The notes under the pieces: generated by a model | What the model was told of the DNA's origin: nothing | The model's input: the letters and a program-made list of their open reading frames with translations, nothing else | Databases searched by the model: none | Made by a program: the position numbers and the translations under genes | Assembly (NCBI GenBank): GCA_016125495.1 | Contig: WGLQ01000014.1 | Coordinates: 175,428 to 239,427 of the forward strand | Reading direction: 5' to 3' | Source of the DNA: Hyphomicrobiales bacterium | Lineage (GTDB): Bacteria; Pseudomonadota; Alphaproteobacteria; Rhizobiales; RI-29 | Length of the DNA: 64,000 bases | In this document: positions 1-9,354 of the stretch, one piece after another | Numbering within the stretch: the stretch's first letter is position 1 | Layout: each line of letters starts with the position of its first letter

Positions 1-441
1 CTCACCCGTGACTTCGCCGTCGCCCGACCGCGGATCGCCGTGTGCGGGCTCAACCCCCATGCCGGCGAGAACGCCACTATGGGCACCGAGGAACGCGACA
101 TCATCGCCCCGGCCGTCGCCGGCCTCGTTCGCGAGGGGCTGGAGGTGCGCGGACCGCTCCCGGCCGACACACTTTTTCATCCACGCGCCCGGCGGAACTA
201 CGATGCCGTTCTCGGCATGTATCACGATCAGGTCCTGATCCCCCTCAAGACGATCGCCTTCGAGAGCGGCGTCAACACCACACTCGGCCTCGCCTTCGTG
301 CGCACCTCGCCGGACCATGGCACGGCTTTCGACATCGCTGGCACGGGAACGGCCGACCCGACCAGCATGATCGCCGCGATCCGGCTTGCCGGCGATATGG
401 TCCGCCGGCGCGACGCCGCACCCGTTGCGCGCGTGAACTGA
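1..441 (+). CDS. pdxA: 4-hydroxythreonine-4-phosphate dehydrogenase, C-terminal part
   Basis: The reading frame is open from the first base, so the start lies outside the window and only about 146 residues are present. The motif GLNPHAGE near the left edge is the PdxA signature; it is followed by [10 protein letters not shown] and [16 protein letters not shown], both typical of the C-terminal metal- and substrate-binding half. PdxA oxidises 4-phosphohydroxy-L-threonine in the DXP-dependent pyridoxal 5'-phosphate pathway in the cytoplasm. Its stop overlaps the rsmA start (TGATG), so the two are translationally coupled; pdxA-rsmA is a widespread proteobacterial pair. Confidence 0.96.
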   Translation, partial: LTRDFAVARPRIAVCGLNPHAGENATMGTEERDIIAPAVAGLVREGLEVRGPLPADTLFHPRARRNYDAVLGMYHDQVLIPLKTIAFESGVNTTLGLAFVRTSPDHGTAFDIAGTGTADPTSMIAAIRLAGDMVRRRDAAPVARVN

Positions 442-1316
442 TGGGCTCGAGCGCGGCACCGGGCGACGGACTGCCGGCCCTGCGCGAGGTGATCCGCTTG
501 CTGGAACTGCGGGCGCGGCGCAGCCTCGGGCAGAATTTCATCCTCGACCTCAATCTCACGCGGCGCATCGCCCGTCTCGTGCCGGACCTTGCCGCGCGCT
601 CCATCGTCGAGATCGGGCCCGGCCCCGGGGGCCTGACACGCGGACTTCTCATGGAGGGAGCCGGCCGGGTCCTCGCCGTCGAGCGCGATGAGCGTTTCCT
701 TCCCGCACTGGCGGCGATCGCCGAGGCCTATCCGGGCCGGCTCGAGGTTCGCCACGCCGATGCCCTCGAACTCGATTATTCGTCTCTCGTTACCGCTCCC
801 GGCGCGATCGTCGCCAACCTGCCCTACAACATCGCAACGCCCCTCCTCACCGGCTGGCTGACCCTGACGCCCTGGCCGGACTGGCTCGGTCTGATGGCCC
901 TGATGTTCCAAAAGGAGGTTGCCGAGCGCATCGCCGCGCCGGTCGGCACGCCGGCCTATGGCCGTCTCTCGGTGCTGGCCCAGTGGCGCGCCGAGGTTCG
1001 ACTGGCCCTGACGTTGCCACCCGCCGCCTTCACGCCGCCACCCAAGGTCTCCTCGGCGGTCGTCGTATTCCGCCCCCGCCCGGTGCCCGAGCCGGTCTGT
1101 GCCCCGGCAACGCTGGAGAGAGTCACGGCGGCCGCCTTCGGCCAGCGGCGCAAGATGCTGCGGGCGAGCCTCAAGACCCTGGTTGCCGAGCCCGAAGCCC
1201 TGCTCGAAGCGGCCGCGATCGAGCCGACCGAACGCGCCGAGCATGTTCCGGTCGCAGGGTTCGTGCGGCTCGCCGCCGCCCTCGAGGCTCAAAACGCGGC
1301 GGGCGATCGGCGTTAG
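441..1316 (+). CDS. rsmA: 16S rRNA dimethyladenosine transferase
   Basis: The product has 291 residues, the normal size for RsmA (KsgA). It dimethylates two adjacent adenosines in helix 45 of 16S rRNA during small-subunit assembly. Visible motifs: [11 protein letters not shown] at the N-terminus, the SAM-binding loop [14 protein letters not shown], and the catalytic [11 protein letters not shown]. The ATG at 441 overlaps the pdxA stop by one base and gives the expected N-terminus. Its stop codon (TAG, 1314-1316) overlaps that of the convergent gmk gene by two bases, leaving no room for a separate terminator. Confidence 0.96.
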   Translation: MGSSAAPGDGLPALREVIRLLELRARRSLGQNFILDLNLTRRIARLVPDLAARSIVEIGPGPGGLTRGLLMEGAGRVLAVERDERFLPALAAIAEAYPGRLEVRHADALELDYSSLVTAPGAIVANLPYNIATPLLTGWLTLTPWPDWLGLMALMFQKEVAERIAAPVGTPAYGRLSVLAQWRAEVRLALTLPPAAFTPPPKVSSAVVVFRPRPVPEPVCAPATLERVTAAAFGQRRKMLRASLKTLVAEPEALLEAAAIEPTERAEHVPVAGFVRLAAALEAQNAAGDRR

Positions 1317-1948
1317 CCGCCTTCGAGCCCGTCGACGAAAGCGCCGAGCCCCGTGCGCCGCCGGGTCCTGAGCCGCTCGCTGGCGAGGATCGAGCGGATC
1401 GATTCGACACTCTCGTCGACATCCGCGTTGACCACCACGTACTCGTACTCGCCCCAGTGACTGATTTCCTCCTCGGCGCGCGCCATTCGCTCGGCGACGA
1501 CGGCGGCGCTGTCCTGGGCCCGCTGACGCAAACGTTGTTCGAGCGCGACGAGCGACGGCGGAAGGATGAAAACGGTGACGACGTCTGCCCCGGCGCGCTC
1601 GCGCAATTGCCGCGCTCCCTGCCAGTCGACGTCGAACAGCACGTCGCGGCCCTCGGCGAGCGCCGCCTCGACCGGGGCCTTCGGCGTGCCGTACCCGTTG
1701 GAAAAGACGTTGGCCCACTCGAGCAATTCGCCGGCCTCGCGGCGCGCATCGAAGGTGGCGCGGTCGACGAAGTGGTAATCGATGCCGTCGCGTTCTCCCG
1801 GACGAGGCGCCCGGGTCGTCAAGGAGACCGAAAGCCGCAGCTCCGCCTCGGCGTCCATGAGGCGTCGCGCGATTGTCGTCTTTCCTGCACCAGAGGGCGA
1901 GGAGAGCACGAGCATGAGACCGCGCCGGGGGATCAGGGGATTGCTCAT
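1313..1948 (-). CDS. gmk: guanylate kinase
   Basis: This 211-residue protein phosphorylates GMP to GDP with ATP. The P-loop [10 protein letters not shown] sits at residues 16-25, followed by the GMP-binding stretch with [11 protein letters not shown] and DYHFV, and the lid region with [10 protein letters not shown]. The start at 1948 lies one base from the yicC stop, so gmk is the last gene of a yicC-gmk unit. It converges on rsmA with overlapping stop codons. Confidence 0.96.
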   Translation of the reverse strand: MSNPLIPRRGLMLVLSSPSGAGKTTIARRLMDAEAELRLSVSLTTRAPRPGERDGIDYHFVDRATFDARREAGELLEWANVFSNGYGTPKAPVEAALAEGRDVLFDVDWQGARQLRERAGADVVTVFILPPSLVALEQRLRQRAQDSAAVVAERMARAEEEISHWGEYEYVVVNADVDESVESIRSILASERLRTRRRTGLGAFVDGLEGG

Positions 1949-1949
1949 T

Positions 1950-2840
1950 TCATTCCACGTTCTGGATCTGCTCGCGGAACTGGTCGATGAACGACTTGAG
2001 GGAGAGCCCGAGGCGCGTGATCTCGATGTCGCTCGCCTTCGAGCAGATCGTATTGGCCTCCCGGTTGAATTCCTGGGAGAGGAAATCCAATTGACGCCCG
2101 GCCGGCTCCCCGGCGACCAGCAGCGCGCGGGCGGCCACGACATGGGCGCGCAGCCGGTCGAGTTCCTCCTGGATATCGGCCCGCGTCGCGATGAGCAGCA
2201 CCTCCTGGGCGAGGCGCTGGGGATCGAGTTGCTCGGGCCGTTCGCCGAGTGCGGCGATCTGGCGCTCGAGGCGCGCCTTGATCCGCGCGCTGGAGCGGCC
2301 CGGGTGGTCGGTGATCTCGGCCACCAGCCCATCGACCCGGTCGATCAATCCACCGAGCACATTGGCCAGTTGGCGCCCCTCGGCGGCACGTGCGCCAACC
2401 AGGATGTCGAGAGCCTCCTCGAGCCCCGCGAGCACGCCGGTATTGAGCCGCGCCTCCAGTTCGGCATCGGCTTCCGCCTCGGCGAGTTCGAGCACGCCGC
2501 GCACGGCGAGGAGGTCACCGACGCTGATCGCGGTCACCTCGCCCGCCGTCCGGCGCACCTGCCGCGCGATCTCGATCGCCTGCTGCAAAACCGTCTGGTT
2601 CACCTTGAGGGCCTGACTGCCGCCCTCCTTGCGCAGGGTGAGCGTCAGGTTGCAATTGCCCCGCGCCAGCCTGCTGGAGCACATCGCGCGCACCTTCGAC
2701 TCGAGCGATTCCAGGTTCTGGGGAAGGCGCAGGCGCACCTCGAGGTTGCGCCCATTGACGGAGCGAATCTCCCAACTCCAGCTGTAGCCCTCGATCGCGC
2801 CGGCCGTGCGCGCGAACCCCGTCATGCTCCTGAGCGCCAT
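1950..2840 (-). CDS. yicC: YicC family protein (endoribonuclease-like)
   Basis: The ATG at 2840 gives MALRSMTGFAR, the family's usual N-terminus, and has a GAGG Shine-Dalgarno sequence a few bases upstream; an in-frame extension to 2879 looks spurious. The 296-residue length fits the family, whose E. coli member has been reported to act on RNA. The C-terminal half carries the DUF1732 signature around EEVLLIATRADIQEELDRL (written on this strand as QEVLLIATRADIQEELDRL). Directly upstream of gmk, an arrangement common in Hyphomicrobiales. Confidence 0.9.
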   Translation of the reverse strand: MALRSMTGFARTAGAIEGYSWSWEIRSVNGRNLEVRLRLPQNLESLESKVRAMCSSRLARGNCNLTLTLRKEGGSQALKVNQTVLQQAIEIARQVRRTAGEVTAISVGDLLAVRGVLELAEAEADAELEARLNTGVLAGLEEALDILVGARAAEGRQLANVLGGLIDRVDGLVAEITDHPGRSSARIKARLERQIAALGERPEQLDPQRLAQEVLLIATRADIQEELDRLRAHVVAARALLVAGEPAGRQLDFLSQEFNREANTICSKASDIEITRLGLSLKSFIDQFREQIQNVE

Positions 2841-2987
2841 GGCCACCTCGGCTCGAATCCCGCGCCCATGGTGGGTCACGTTGCGCGGACCCTACCGGCA
2901 CCGGACGCTGTCGCCAAGTATTCACGACGTGGACCCGGTGATCGGGAGAATGGCCGACGAGCGGCCCCTCGAGAAGGGGATCGACGG

Positions 2988-4283
2988 CTATTGCCGGGCG
3001 GGCTTTCGCACGGGTACCGGGAACGCATCACCGTCACTCGCGGAAACGACGGCCGGCTGCTGCCCCTCGCTGCTCGCCGGAGTGGTCACGGAAGCGTTGC
3101 CCGTGACGACGGCCGGCGTCGCACGCTGCTGACGCTCGATCTGGCGCCATCGTTCGACGTTACGGTTGTGCTCGGCGAGCGTGCGCGCGAACGCATGCCC
3201 ACCGGTGCCGTCGGCGACGAAGAAGAGATCGTCGGTCGCCTCGGGATTGAGCACCGCCTCGATCGCCTCGCGACCCGGATTGCAGATCGGCGTCGGCGGC
3301 AGCCCGTCGATCTGGTAGGTGTTGTATGGCGTCGGCTTGTCGATCTCGCTTCGCCGGATGCCACGCCCGAGACCGCCGCGTCCGAGCGTGATGCCATAGA
3401 TGATCGTCGGGTCCGATTGCAGACGCATTCCCTGACGCAGCCGGTTGACGAAGACGCCGGCAACGCGCCGCCGTTCATCGGCGCGTCCGGTCTCCTTCTC
3501 GACGATCGAGGCCAGAACGAGCGCCTCTTCCGGGCTCCGCAGCGGCAACCCCTCCTGGCGCTTGGCCCAGGCGCGTTGCAGGAAATCGGTCTGCTCGCTC
3601 ACCATGCGTCCGAGCAGCTCCTGGCGCGGCGTGCCGCGCGAGAAGCGGTAGGTGTCCGGCAGCAGCGTGCCCTCGGCCGGGATCTCCGTGATCTCGCCCT
3701 TGAGCAGAGGCTCCTGGTTGAGGATCTCGACCACTTCGTAGCTCGTGCGCCCCTCCGGCACCGCCACCTTGTGGAGGATCGCCTTTCCCTCGACGAGCGT
3801 GTCGAGCACCTGGCGCACACTGGCGGCCTGCGGGAACTCGTACTCACCCGCCCTCAGTTTGCGCTGCGCCCGAAAGCGGATCACACCGAGCGTGAAGAGC
3901 CACTTGTCGCGCAGCACTCCCTCGCGCTGCAGGCGATCGGCGATGGCATTGACGCCGTCGCCCTTCGGAATGACGACGACCGTCGAATGGGGCAGCGGAC
4001 CGGGTTTGTTGAACTGGTATTTCACGACCTGCTGAGCGACACCGATCGAGATCAGCGCCATGAGAAGGAAGGTGAGACTGCCACCGAGAAAGCCGATGAA
4101 CCCGCCGGCGCGCCGGCCCCGCTGGCGACGCGACCTGCGGCGCGGTGGCTCGGGCGGCCGCGTCGGCTCGAGCACCTCGGCGGGACTGCGCGGCAGGATC
4201 CCATGCTCGAGGGCACCGACTCCTCTCGGTGAGTCGGGCCGTGGCGGCGCAACGCCCGAACTGCGTGACGCAAACCGAGTCAT
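2988..4283 (-). CDS. mltG: endolytic murein transglycosylase MltG
   Basis: The 431-residue protein has a proline- and arginine-rich cytoplasmic N-terminus (about 60 residues), one membrane span near residues 61-83, and a periplasmic YceG domain. The motif LASIVEKET carries the expected catalytic glutamate, and DPTIIYG and YNTYQIDGLPPTPICNPG are hallmark family stretches. MltG cleaves nascent glycan strands and probably ends their elongation. The last 50 or so residues are low complexity. It lies 205 bases downstream of fabF, as is usual in this order. Confidence 0.94.
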   Translation of the reverse strand: MTRFASRSSGVAPPRPDSPRGVGALEHGILPRSPAEVLEPTRPPEPPRRRSRRQRGRRAGGFIGFLGGSLTFLLMALISIGVAQQVVKYQFNKPGPLPHSTVVVIPKGDGVNAIADRLQREGVLRDKWLFTLGVIRFRAQRKLRAGEYEFPQAASVRQVLDTLVEGKAILHKVAVPEGRTSYEVVEILNQEPLLKGEITEIPAEGTLLPDTYRFSRGTPRQELLGRMVSEQTDFLQRAWAKRQEGLPLRSPEEALVLASIVEKETGRADERRRVAGVFVNRLRQGMRLQSDPTIIYGITLGRGGLGRGIRRSEIDKPTPYNTYQIDGLPPTPICNPGREAIEAVLNPEATDDLFFVADGTGGHAFARTLAEHNRNVERWRQIERQQRATPAVVTGNASVTTPASSEGQQPAVVSASDGDAFPVPVRKPARQ

Positions 4284-4488
4284 CTAGGCTCCCGACACCT
4301 GAGCGAGTCGATGGCCGAACACTAGCAAGAATTGTGGCCAGAGAAAGTGCAAAGCAGCCCCCGCCGCGAGCCGCCGGTGGTGGGGCGCACGAAGAAATCA
4401 CGAAGTTGCGGCAACACCACGCAACGGGCTGCGAGCGACCTGCCGCCGCGGCTTTCCCGCTCCGCGAGGCGGTTCGACGCGGTTGGCT

Positions 4489-5754
4489 TCACGCCGCCCA
4501 GCGCCTGAGGACGAGTGACGCGTTCGTGCCACCGAACCCGAACGAATTCGACAATGCGATATCGATCCGGCGCTTGCGGGCCACGTGCGGGACGAGGTCG
4601 ATACCAGTCTCGACCGACGGGTTCTCGAGGTTGAGCGTCGGCGGTGCCACCTGATCGCGTAGCGCCAGGGTTGTAAAAATCGCCTCGACCGCCCCAGCCG
4701 CTCCGAGCAGATGCCCGATCGCCGACTTGGTCGACGACATCGAGAGGTTCGAGGTGTCGTTGCCGAAGAGGCGTTCGACCGCCCGCAGTTCGATCTCGTC
4801 GCCCATCGGCGTCGAAGTGCCGTGCGCGTTGACGTAATCGATTTCGCTTGGAGAGACACCGGCACGCTTGACGGCCGCCTGCATACAGCGATACGCGCCA
4901 TCGCCATCCTCGGCGGGAGCGGTGATGTGGTAGGCGTCCCCCGAGAGGCCATAGCCGATCACCTCGGCGTAGATCCGTGCGCCGCGCGCCTCGGCGTGTT
5001 CGAGCGCCTCGAGAACGACGGCCCCCGCCCCCTCGCCCATGACGAAACCATCACGGTCGCGGTCATAGGGGCGCGAGGCCTTCTCCGGGCGATCGTTGAA
5101 GCCGGTCGAGAGCGCCCTGCACGCGGCGAACCCGGCGATGGCGAGACGGCAAACCGGCGATTCGGTGCCGCCCGCGACCATGACGTCGGCATCTCCGAAG
5201 GCGATCAGCCGGGAGGCATCGCCGATCGCGTGCGCTCCGGACGAGCAGGCCGTGACGACGGCATGGTTGGGACCCTTGAAGCCGTGCCGGATAGAGACCT
5301 GTCCCGAGGCGAGATTGATGAGGCGGCCCGGAATGAAGAACGGACTGATCCGCCGGGGCCCCTTCTCGGCGAGCAGCAGCGCCGCCTGCTCGATCCCCTC
5401 GAGGCCACCGATACCGGAGCCAAAGAGCACACCCGCGCGTGCCTGTTCGTCCGGTGTCTCGGCACGGTAGGCGGCATCCTTGATCGCCTGCTCGGCGGCC
5501 GCCATTGCAAAGATGATGAAGTCGTCGACCTTGCGCTGCTCCTTGGGCTCCATCCAATCATCCGGATTGAATGTGCCCAGTTTGCCATCACCGCGCGGCA
5601 CCTGACAGGCAATCTGACAGGCGAGGTCATCGACCTGGAAATTCGTCACACGTTTGGCCGCGCTGGCCCCGTCGAGAAGACGCGCCCACGTCTCTTCGAC
5701 GCCGCAAGCCAGCGGCGAGACCATACCCAATCCTGTTACGACTACCCGGCGCAT
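4489..5754 (-). CDS. fabF: beta-ketoacyl-ACP synthase II
   Basis: A 420-residue condensing enzyme that elongates acyl-ACP with malonyl-ACP. The catalytic triad is intact: Cys170 in VVTACSSGAHAIG, His311 in NAHGTSTPMGD and His348 in KSAIGHLLGAAG. A glycine-rich NSFGFGGTNASL motif lies near the C-terminus. The ATG at 5754 gives the standard MRRVVVTGLG start; a GTG four codons earlier (5766) is possible. It follows acpP on the same strand, a near-universal pair. Confidence 0.97.
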   Translation of the reverse strand: MRRVVVTGLGMVSPLACGVEETWARLLDGASAAKRVTNFQVDDLACQIACQVPRGDGKLGTFNPDDWMEPKEQRKVDDFIIFAMAAAEQAIKDAAYRAETPDEQARAGVLFGSGIGGLEGIEQAALLLAEKGPRRISPFFIPGRLINLASGQVSIRHGFKGPNHAVVTACSSGAHAIGDASRLIAFGDADVMVAGGTESPVCRLAIAGFAACRALSTGFNDRPEKASRPYDRDRDGFVMGEGAGAVVLEALEHAEARGARIYAEVIGYGLSGDAYHITAPAEDGDGAYRCMQAAVKRAGVSPSEIDYVNAHGTSTPMGDEIELRAVERLFGNDTSNLSMSSTKSAIGHLLGAAGAVEAIFTTLALRDQVAPPTLNLENPSVETGIDLVPHVARKRRIDIALSNSFGFGGTNASLVLRRWAA

Positions 5755-5859
5755 GATCTCGACCACACCCTCTCACGCCCCGGCGCCCTCGACGCCGCGA
5801 ACCTCATCCGAACCCTACGCAAGCTCGATGAATGCACGCCCCGCGACCGGCCACAAGGC

Positions 5860-5880
5860 TGCGGGCGCGAAGGGCCCGCA
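5860..5880 (-). terminator. GC-rich hairpin between acpP and fabF
   Basis: A perfect 7-bp stem (TGCGGGC paired with GCCCGCA) with a 7-base loop lies just downstream of the acpP stop codon. There is no T-tract, so it is more likely an attenuator or 3'-end stabiliser that lets acpP outproduce fabF than a full terminator. This is inference from position and shape only. Confidence 0.35.
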
Positions 5881-5888
5881 ACCGAGTG

Positions 5889-6125
5889 TCAGGACTTGGC
5901 GTTCTCGAGAAATCGCACCGCATCGCCCACGGTCTGGATGGTGTTGGCCGCCTCGTCCGGGATTTCGCACCCGAACTCCTCCTCGAACGCCATCACGAGT
6001 TCGACTGTATCGAGGCTGTCGGCGCCGAGATCGTCCAGGAAGCTGGCCTGCAGCGTCACCTTGTCGGCATCCACGCCCAAATGATCCACGACGATCTTTT
6101 TAACGCGGTCAGCAATATCGCTCAT
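5889..6125 (-). CDS. acpP: acyl carrier protein
   Basis: A 78-residue acidic protein, the expected size. Ser37 in the motif [11 protein letters not shown] is the 4'-phosphopantetheine attachment site. A GAGG ribosome binding site lies seven bases before the ATG. AcpP carries the growing acyl chain for FabD, FabG and FabF, whose genes flank it, and feeds lipid A and lipoate synthesis. A 250-base gap upstream separates it from fabG and could hold its own promoter. Confidence 0.97.
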   Translation of the reverse strand: MSDIADRVKKIVVDHLGVDADKVTLQASFLDDLGADSLDTVELVMAFEEEFGCEIPDEAANTIQTVGDAVRFLENAKS

Positions 6126-6298
6126 CTTTTCGCCTCGTGTTGAAGTGCTCGAATTCACAAGCCGGCATCGGATGAGCGGGATGCGGTTCCGACCGGCAGT
6201 CTCAGTTTGCCTCGGGCCTCTGTCCGGGTTGGCCGGCGCCACCGGCGTACGGGACGCCCCGGCCATGGCCGCGTTCATCCCGTCCGATCCGATCCGTC

Positions 6299-6328
6299 TG
6301 ACTACACGCGCCCGAAGCCGAGCCGCAA
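6299..6328 (-). promoter_or_regulatory. candidate acpP promoter
   Basis: On the minus strand TTGCGG is followed after 18 bases by TAGTCA, a plausible sigma70-type pair, in the 250-base gap between fabG and acpP. Transcription would start near 6292 and give a leader of about 165 bases. The match is moderate and GC-rich sequence yields chance hits. Confidence 0.28.
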
Positions 6329-6374
6329 GCGCGGTAGCACAGGGGCGACCGGGTTGGGAGTCTCTTTTCCACCC

Positions 6375-7112
6375 CTAGATCATGGCCATTCCGCCATTCA
6401 CGTGAAGCGTCTGGCCGGTCACATAGCCCGCCTCCTCGCTCGCCAGGTAGAGGGCGGCGGCGGCCACGTCCTCGGGCTTGCCGAAGGTGCCGGAGGGGAT
6501 GACCTGCGCGATCTGGGCGATCTGGGCCTCGTTCAGCGCATCGGTCATCGCCGTCTGGATGAAGCCGGGCGCGATGCAATTGGCCGTGATGCCGCGCGTT
6601 GCCACCTCGCGCGCGACGGACTTCGTCATGCCGATCATCCCGGCCTTGGAGGCTGCATAGTTCGCCTGCCCGGGATTGCCGATGACACCGCTGATCGAGG
6701 CGATGTTGACGATCCGCCCCCAGCGCCGCTTCATCATGTTGCGAAGCGCTCCCCGCACCAGTGTGAATGTCGACGTCAGATTGACCGCGATGACCCGGTC
6801 CCAATCCTCGTCTTTGAGCAGCATGGCCAGATTGTCACGCGTCAGGCCCGCGTTGTTGACCAGGATGTCGAGGTGGCCGAGCGCGGCCTCGGCCTCCTTG
6901 GGCAGCGCCGCGACGGCGGCCCGATCGGCGAGATCGCAGACCAGCACATGGGCCCGCTCGCCGAGTTCACCCGCCAACGCTTCCAGCTTGTCACGCTTCG
7001 TCCCCGAAAGCGCGACGGTCGCCCCGGCCGCGTGCAGCGTGCGCGCCACGGCGCCACCGATGCCGCCACTCGCCCCCGTCACCAGGGCGCCCTTGCCTTG
7101 AAGGCTGAACAT
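6375..7112 (-). CDS. fabG: 3-oxoacyl-ACP reductase
   Basis: A 245-residue short-chain dehydrogenase that reduces 3-ketoacyl-ACP with NADPH. The nucleotide-binding TGASGGIG motif is near residue 12, NNAG near 86, and the catalytic residues Ser139, Tyr152 and Lys156 lie in NIASISG and YAASK. The ATG at 7112 is preceded by AGAGGA and starts MFSLQGKGALVTG, as in other FabG proteins. It is 52 bases downstream of fabD and probably co-transcribed with it. Confidence 0.96.
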   Translation of the reverse strand: MFSLQGKGALVTGASGGIGGAVARTLHAAGATVALSGTKRDKLEALAGELGERAHVLVCDLADRAAVAALPKEAEAALGHLDILVNNAGLTRDNLAMLLKDEDWDRVIAVNLTSTFTLVRGALRNMMKRRWGRIVNIASISGVIGNPGQANYAASKAGMIGMTKSVAREVATRGITANCIAPGFIQTAMTDALNEAQIAQIAQVIPSGTFGKPEDVAAAALYLASEEAGYVTGQTLHVNGGMAMI

Positions 7113-7164
7113 GCCGCCATTTCCTCTTGCTGCCGGCAACGCCGGACCTCGTCTCGTGCTCGTC

Positions 7165-8118
7165 CTAGGTGGCCGCGATCGCCTCGCGCGCCGCAGCGAG
7201 ATCGTCGGGCGTGCCGACCGACTGGGTCGACATTGCCCGCTCCGTCTGGCGCACGAGCCCGGCCAGCACCTTGCCGGCGCCAACCTCCAGCACGCTCGTC
7301 ACACCCGCCGCCGCCATCGCGGCAACGCTCTCACGCCAACGCACGGTGCCGGTGACCTGCGCCACGAGATGCTGGCGGATCTCTTGCGCGGACCCGACCG
7401 GTCCAGCGAGCACGTTGGCAATGAGCGGCACGACCGGGTCCCGCATGCGCACCTTGTGCAGCGCATCGGACATGATGTCTGCGGCCGGGGCCATGAGCGA
7501 GCAGTGGAAGGGGGCACTGACCTTGAGGAGGATGGCCCGCCGGACGCCGAAATCCTTGGCCGCGGCGACAGCGCGCTCGACCGCAGCAAGGCTGCCCGAG
7601 ACGACGACTTGCCCCGGCGCGTTGTCGTTTGCCACTTCGCAAACGCCACCCCCACTCGCGGCGTGCGCGGCGAGCGCGCGCGCCTGTGCGAGTTCGACCC
7701 CGAGTAGCGCGGCCATCGCCCCCTCACCGACCGGCACCGCGGCCTGCATGGCCCGCCCGCGCGTGCGCAAGAGCAGCGCTGCATCGCCGACCGTGAAGGT
7801 GCCCGCGGCCGCGAGAGCCGAATATTCACCGAGCGAGTGACCGGCAACGAACTTCACCTGGCGCGCCACATCGAGCCCGCATTCGCTCTCCAACACCCGC
7901 AAGGCCGCGAGCGAGACCGCCATCAGCGCCGGCTGTGCGTTCTGCGTCAACGTCAGCGTCTCTTCCGGACCGTCCCGCATCAGCTTGCTCAGCGGCTCGC
8001 CGAGCGCCGTATCGACCTCCTCGAATACCGTACGCGCGACCGCGAACGTGTCCGCGAGGGCCATGCCCATGCCGACCGCCTGACTCCCCTGGCCGGGAAA
8101 CACCAACGCCAGCGTCAT
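7165..8118 (-). CDS. fabD: malonyl-CoA:ACP transacylase
   Basis: A 317-residue acyltransferase that loads malonyl groups onto AcpP. FPGQGSQ at residues 7-13 is the classic oxyanion-hole motif, Ser95 in GHSLGEY is the nucleophile and His205 in APFHCSLM its partner. It is the first gene of the leftward fab group and is divergent from rpsF across a 325-base region. Confidence 0.96.
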   Translation of the reverse strand: MTLALVFPGQGSQAVGMGMALADTFAVARTVFEEVDTALGEPLSKLMRDGPEETLTLTQNAQPALMAVSLAALRVLESECGLDVARQVKFVAGHSLGEYSALAAAGTFTVGDAALLLRTRGRAMQAAVPVGEGAMAALLGVELAQARALAAHAASGGGVCEVANDNAPGQVVVSGSLAAVERAVAAAKDFGVRRAILLKVSAPFHCSLMAPAADIMSDALHKVRMRDPVVPLIANVLAGPVGSAQEIRQHLVAQVTGTVRWRESVAAMAAAGVTSVLEVGAGKVLAGLVRQTERAMSTQSVGTPDDLAAAREAIAAT

Positions 8119-8443
8119 GACCGGTCCTCCGCGCCCTACCCATCACCCGATGCCTCATCCGCAGTGGCATCCGGAGCGCGACAGTGTCAAGCGCGCGCCC
8201 GCCCCTCCCGCCAAGCCTCTGTCGGTCCGAATCGGTGGCGACCGCACCAGATTTCTCTTGCGCGTCGGCACGCCCCGCGACTAAAAGCGCTCCTCCGCTT
8301 CGGTTGAGGGCTGAACGGATCCCGGACGCATGTTCGCGGATCCCGTGTCCTCGCTCTTTCGGGTCAACTTCTGGGCCAAGCATCGCGCACCGGCTCAAGG
8401 GAGGCTAGGCGCCGAAGCGACCACATCGAGAAGGGCCCAGACC
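8119..8443. other. divergent promoter region between fabD and rpsF
   Basis: These 325 bases separate two divergent operons and contain no credible gene. They must hold the promoters of the fab group (leftward) and of the S6-S18-L9 operon (rightward). The right part is transcribed leader of rpsF; a proteobacterial S6:S18-binding leader could be present but no convincing structure was identified by eye. Confidence 0.5.
8258..8286 (+). promoter_or_regulatory. candidate promoter of the rpsF operon
   Basis: TTGCGC at 8258 and CTAAAA at 8281 are separated by exactly 17 bases. Transcription would begin near 8293 and give a leader of about 150 bases ahead of rpsF, long enough for autoregulation by S6/S18. 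The spacing is ideal but the -10 box is imperfect. Confidence 0.35.
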
Positions 8444-8968
8444 ATGCCGTTGTACGAGCATGTTTTCCTCGCTCGTCAGGACGTCTCGAACCAGCAGGTC
8501 GAGACCATGACGAAGGAGTTCCAGGCGATCATCGAAGGCGGCGGCGGCAAAGTCGCCAAGACCGAGCACTGGGGCGTCAAGTCCCTCGCCTATAAGATCA
8601 AGAAGAACCGCAAGGCGCACTACACGCTCCTCAACATCGAAGCCCCGCACGCCGCGGTCGCCGAGATGGAGCGTCAGATGAGCCTCAACAGCGACGTGCT
8701 GCGCTTCATCACCCTCAAGGTCGACAAGCTCGAGAGCGAGCCGAGCGCCATGATGCGCAAGAGCGACCGCGACGACCGCCGTGGTCCGCGTGGCGACCGC
8801 GGCGACCGTGGTGATCGCGGCGAGCGCCGGGGCGGTCGCGACGACCGTGGACCGCGTGGACCGCGCGGCGATCGCGGCCCCGAGCGCAGTGGTGAACGTG
8901 GCGCAGAGCGCAGTGGCGAACGCCGGTTCGAGCCGCGCCGCCGTGACGAGAGCGAGGTGACCGAGTGA
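8444..8968 (+). CDS. rpsF: small ribosomal subunit protein bS6
   Basis: The N-terminal 105 residues are a standard S6 fold ([15 protein letters not shown], and [13 protein letters not shown] in the middle) that binds S18 and 16S rRNA. Residues 107-174 form a long tail made almost only of Arg, Asp, Gly and Glu with repeated DRG/RGD units, ending in EVTE. Charged S6 tails occur in other Hyphomicrobiales. The frame allows an upstream start, but the ATG at 8444 matches the family. The stop overlaps the rpsR start. Confidence 0.95.
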   Translation: MPLYEHVFLARQDVSNQQVETMTKEFQAIIEGGGGKVAKTEHWGVKSLAYKIKKNRKAHYTLLNIEAPHAAVAEMERQMSLNSDVLRFITLKVDKLESEPSAMMRKSDRDDRRGPRGDRGDRGDRGERRGGRDDRGPRGPRGDRGPERSGERGAERSGERRFEPRRRDESEVTE

Positions 8969-9216
8969 TGGATATCGCACAGCTTCCGGTCCGCCGGCCG
9001 TTCTTTCGCCGTCGCAAGACCTGCCCATTCTCTGGCGACAAGGCACCCGTGATCGACTACAAGGACGTGCGTCTTCTGCAGCGCTACATATCCGAGCGCG
9101 GCAAGATCGTGCCGAGCCGCATCACCGCCGTCTCCGCCAAGAAGCAGCGCGAACTGGCGCGCGCCATCAAACGGGCCCGCTTCCTCGGCCTCCTGCCCTA
9201 CATCATCCATAGTTGA
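8968..9216 (+). CDS. rpsR: small ribosomal subunit protein bS18
   Basis: An 82-residue basic protein. [15 protein letters not shown] and the core [19 protein letters not shown] are diagnostic of S18, the S6 partner in the 30S platform. The ATG at 8968 shares one base with the rpsF stop (TGATG), keeping S6 and S18 production coupled; a GTG one codon earlier is the alternative start. Confidence 0.96.
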   Translation: MDIAQLPVRRPFFRRRKTCPFSGDKAPVIDYKDVRLLQRYISERGKIVPSRITAVSAKKQRELARAIKRARFLGLLPYIIHS

Positions 9217-9240
9217 CGTAGGCGGAGCAAAAATCTGCAA

Positions 9241-9272
9241 CCGGGGCGGGGCGCCGGCTCGCCCGTCCCCGG
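9241..9272 (+). terminator. hairpin downstream of rpsR
   Basis: CCGGGG pairs with CCCCGG and the stem continues with four more pairs across a one-base bulge, closing an 11-base loop. It lies 25 bases after the rpsR stop with no T-tract, so it may attenuate rather than stop transcription into the next gene. Confidence 0.33.
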
Positions 9273-9354
9273 AAACGCATGCACGAGCCGGCAGAGACCA
9301 TTGGGTTGGCGGACCTCGCGTCCGCCTAACCGCCTGGGGCGGGACAGCATAACC

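Noticed and set aside
1782..4232. Long plus-strand open frame antisense to gmk, yicC and mltG
   Set aside because: In this GC-rich sequence the mirror frames of real genes stay open by chance. The protein is rich in Arg, His, Asp and Leu without domains, and three well-supported genes lie on the other strand.
8290..8443. Possible S6:S18-binding leader upstream of rpsF
   Set aside because: The leader is long enough, but no convincing stem with the expected CCG-containing bulge could be drawn by eye.
8786..8930. Short repeats inside rpsF that might look like a CRISPR or minisatellite
   Set aside because: The repeats are in frame and encode the DRG/RGD tail of S6. Spacing is irregular and there are no spacers or cas genes.
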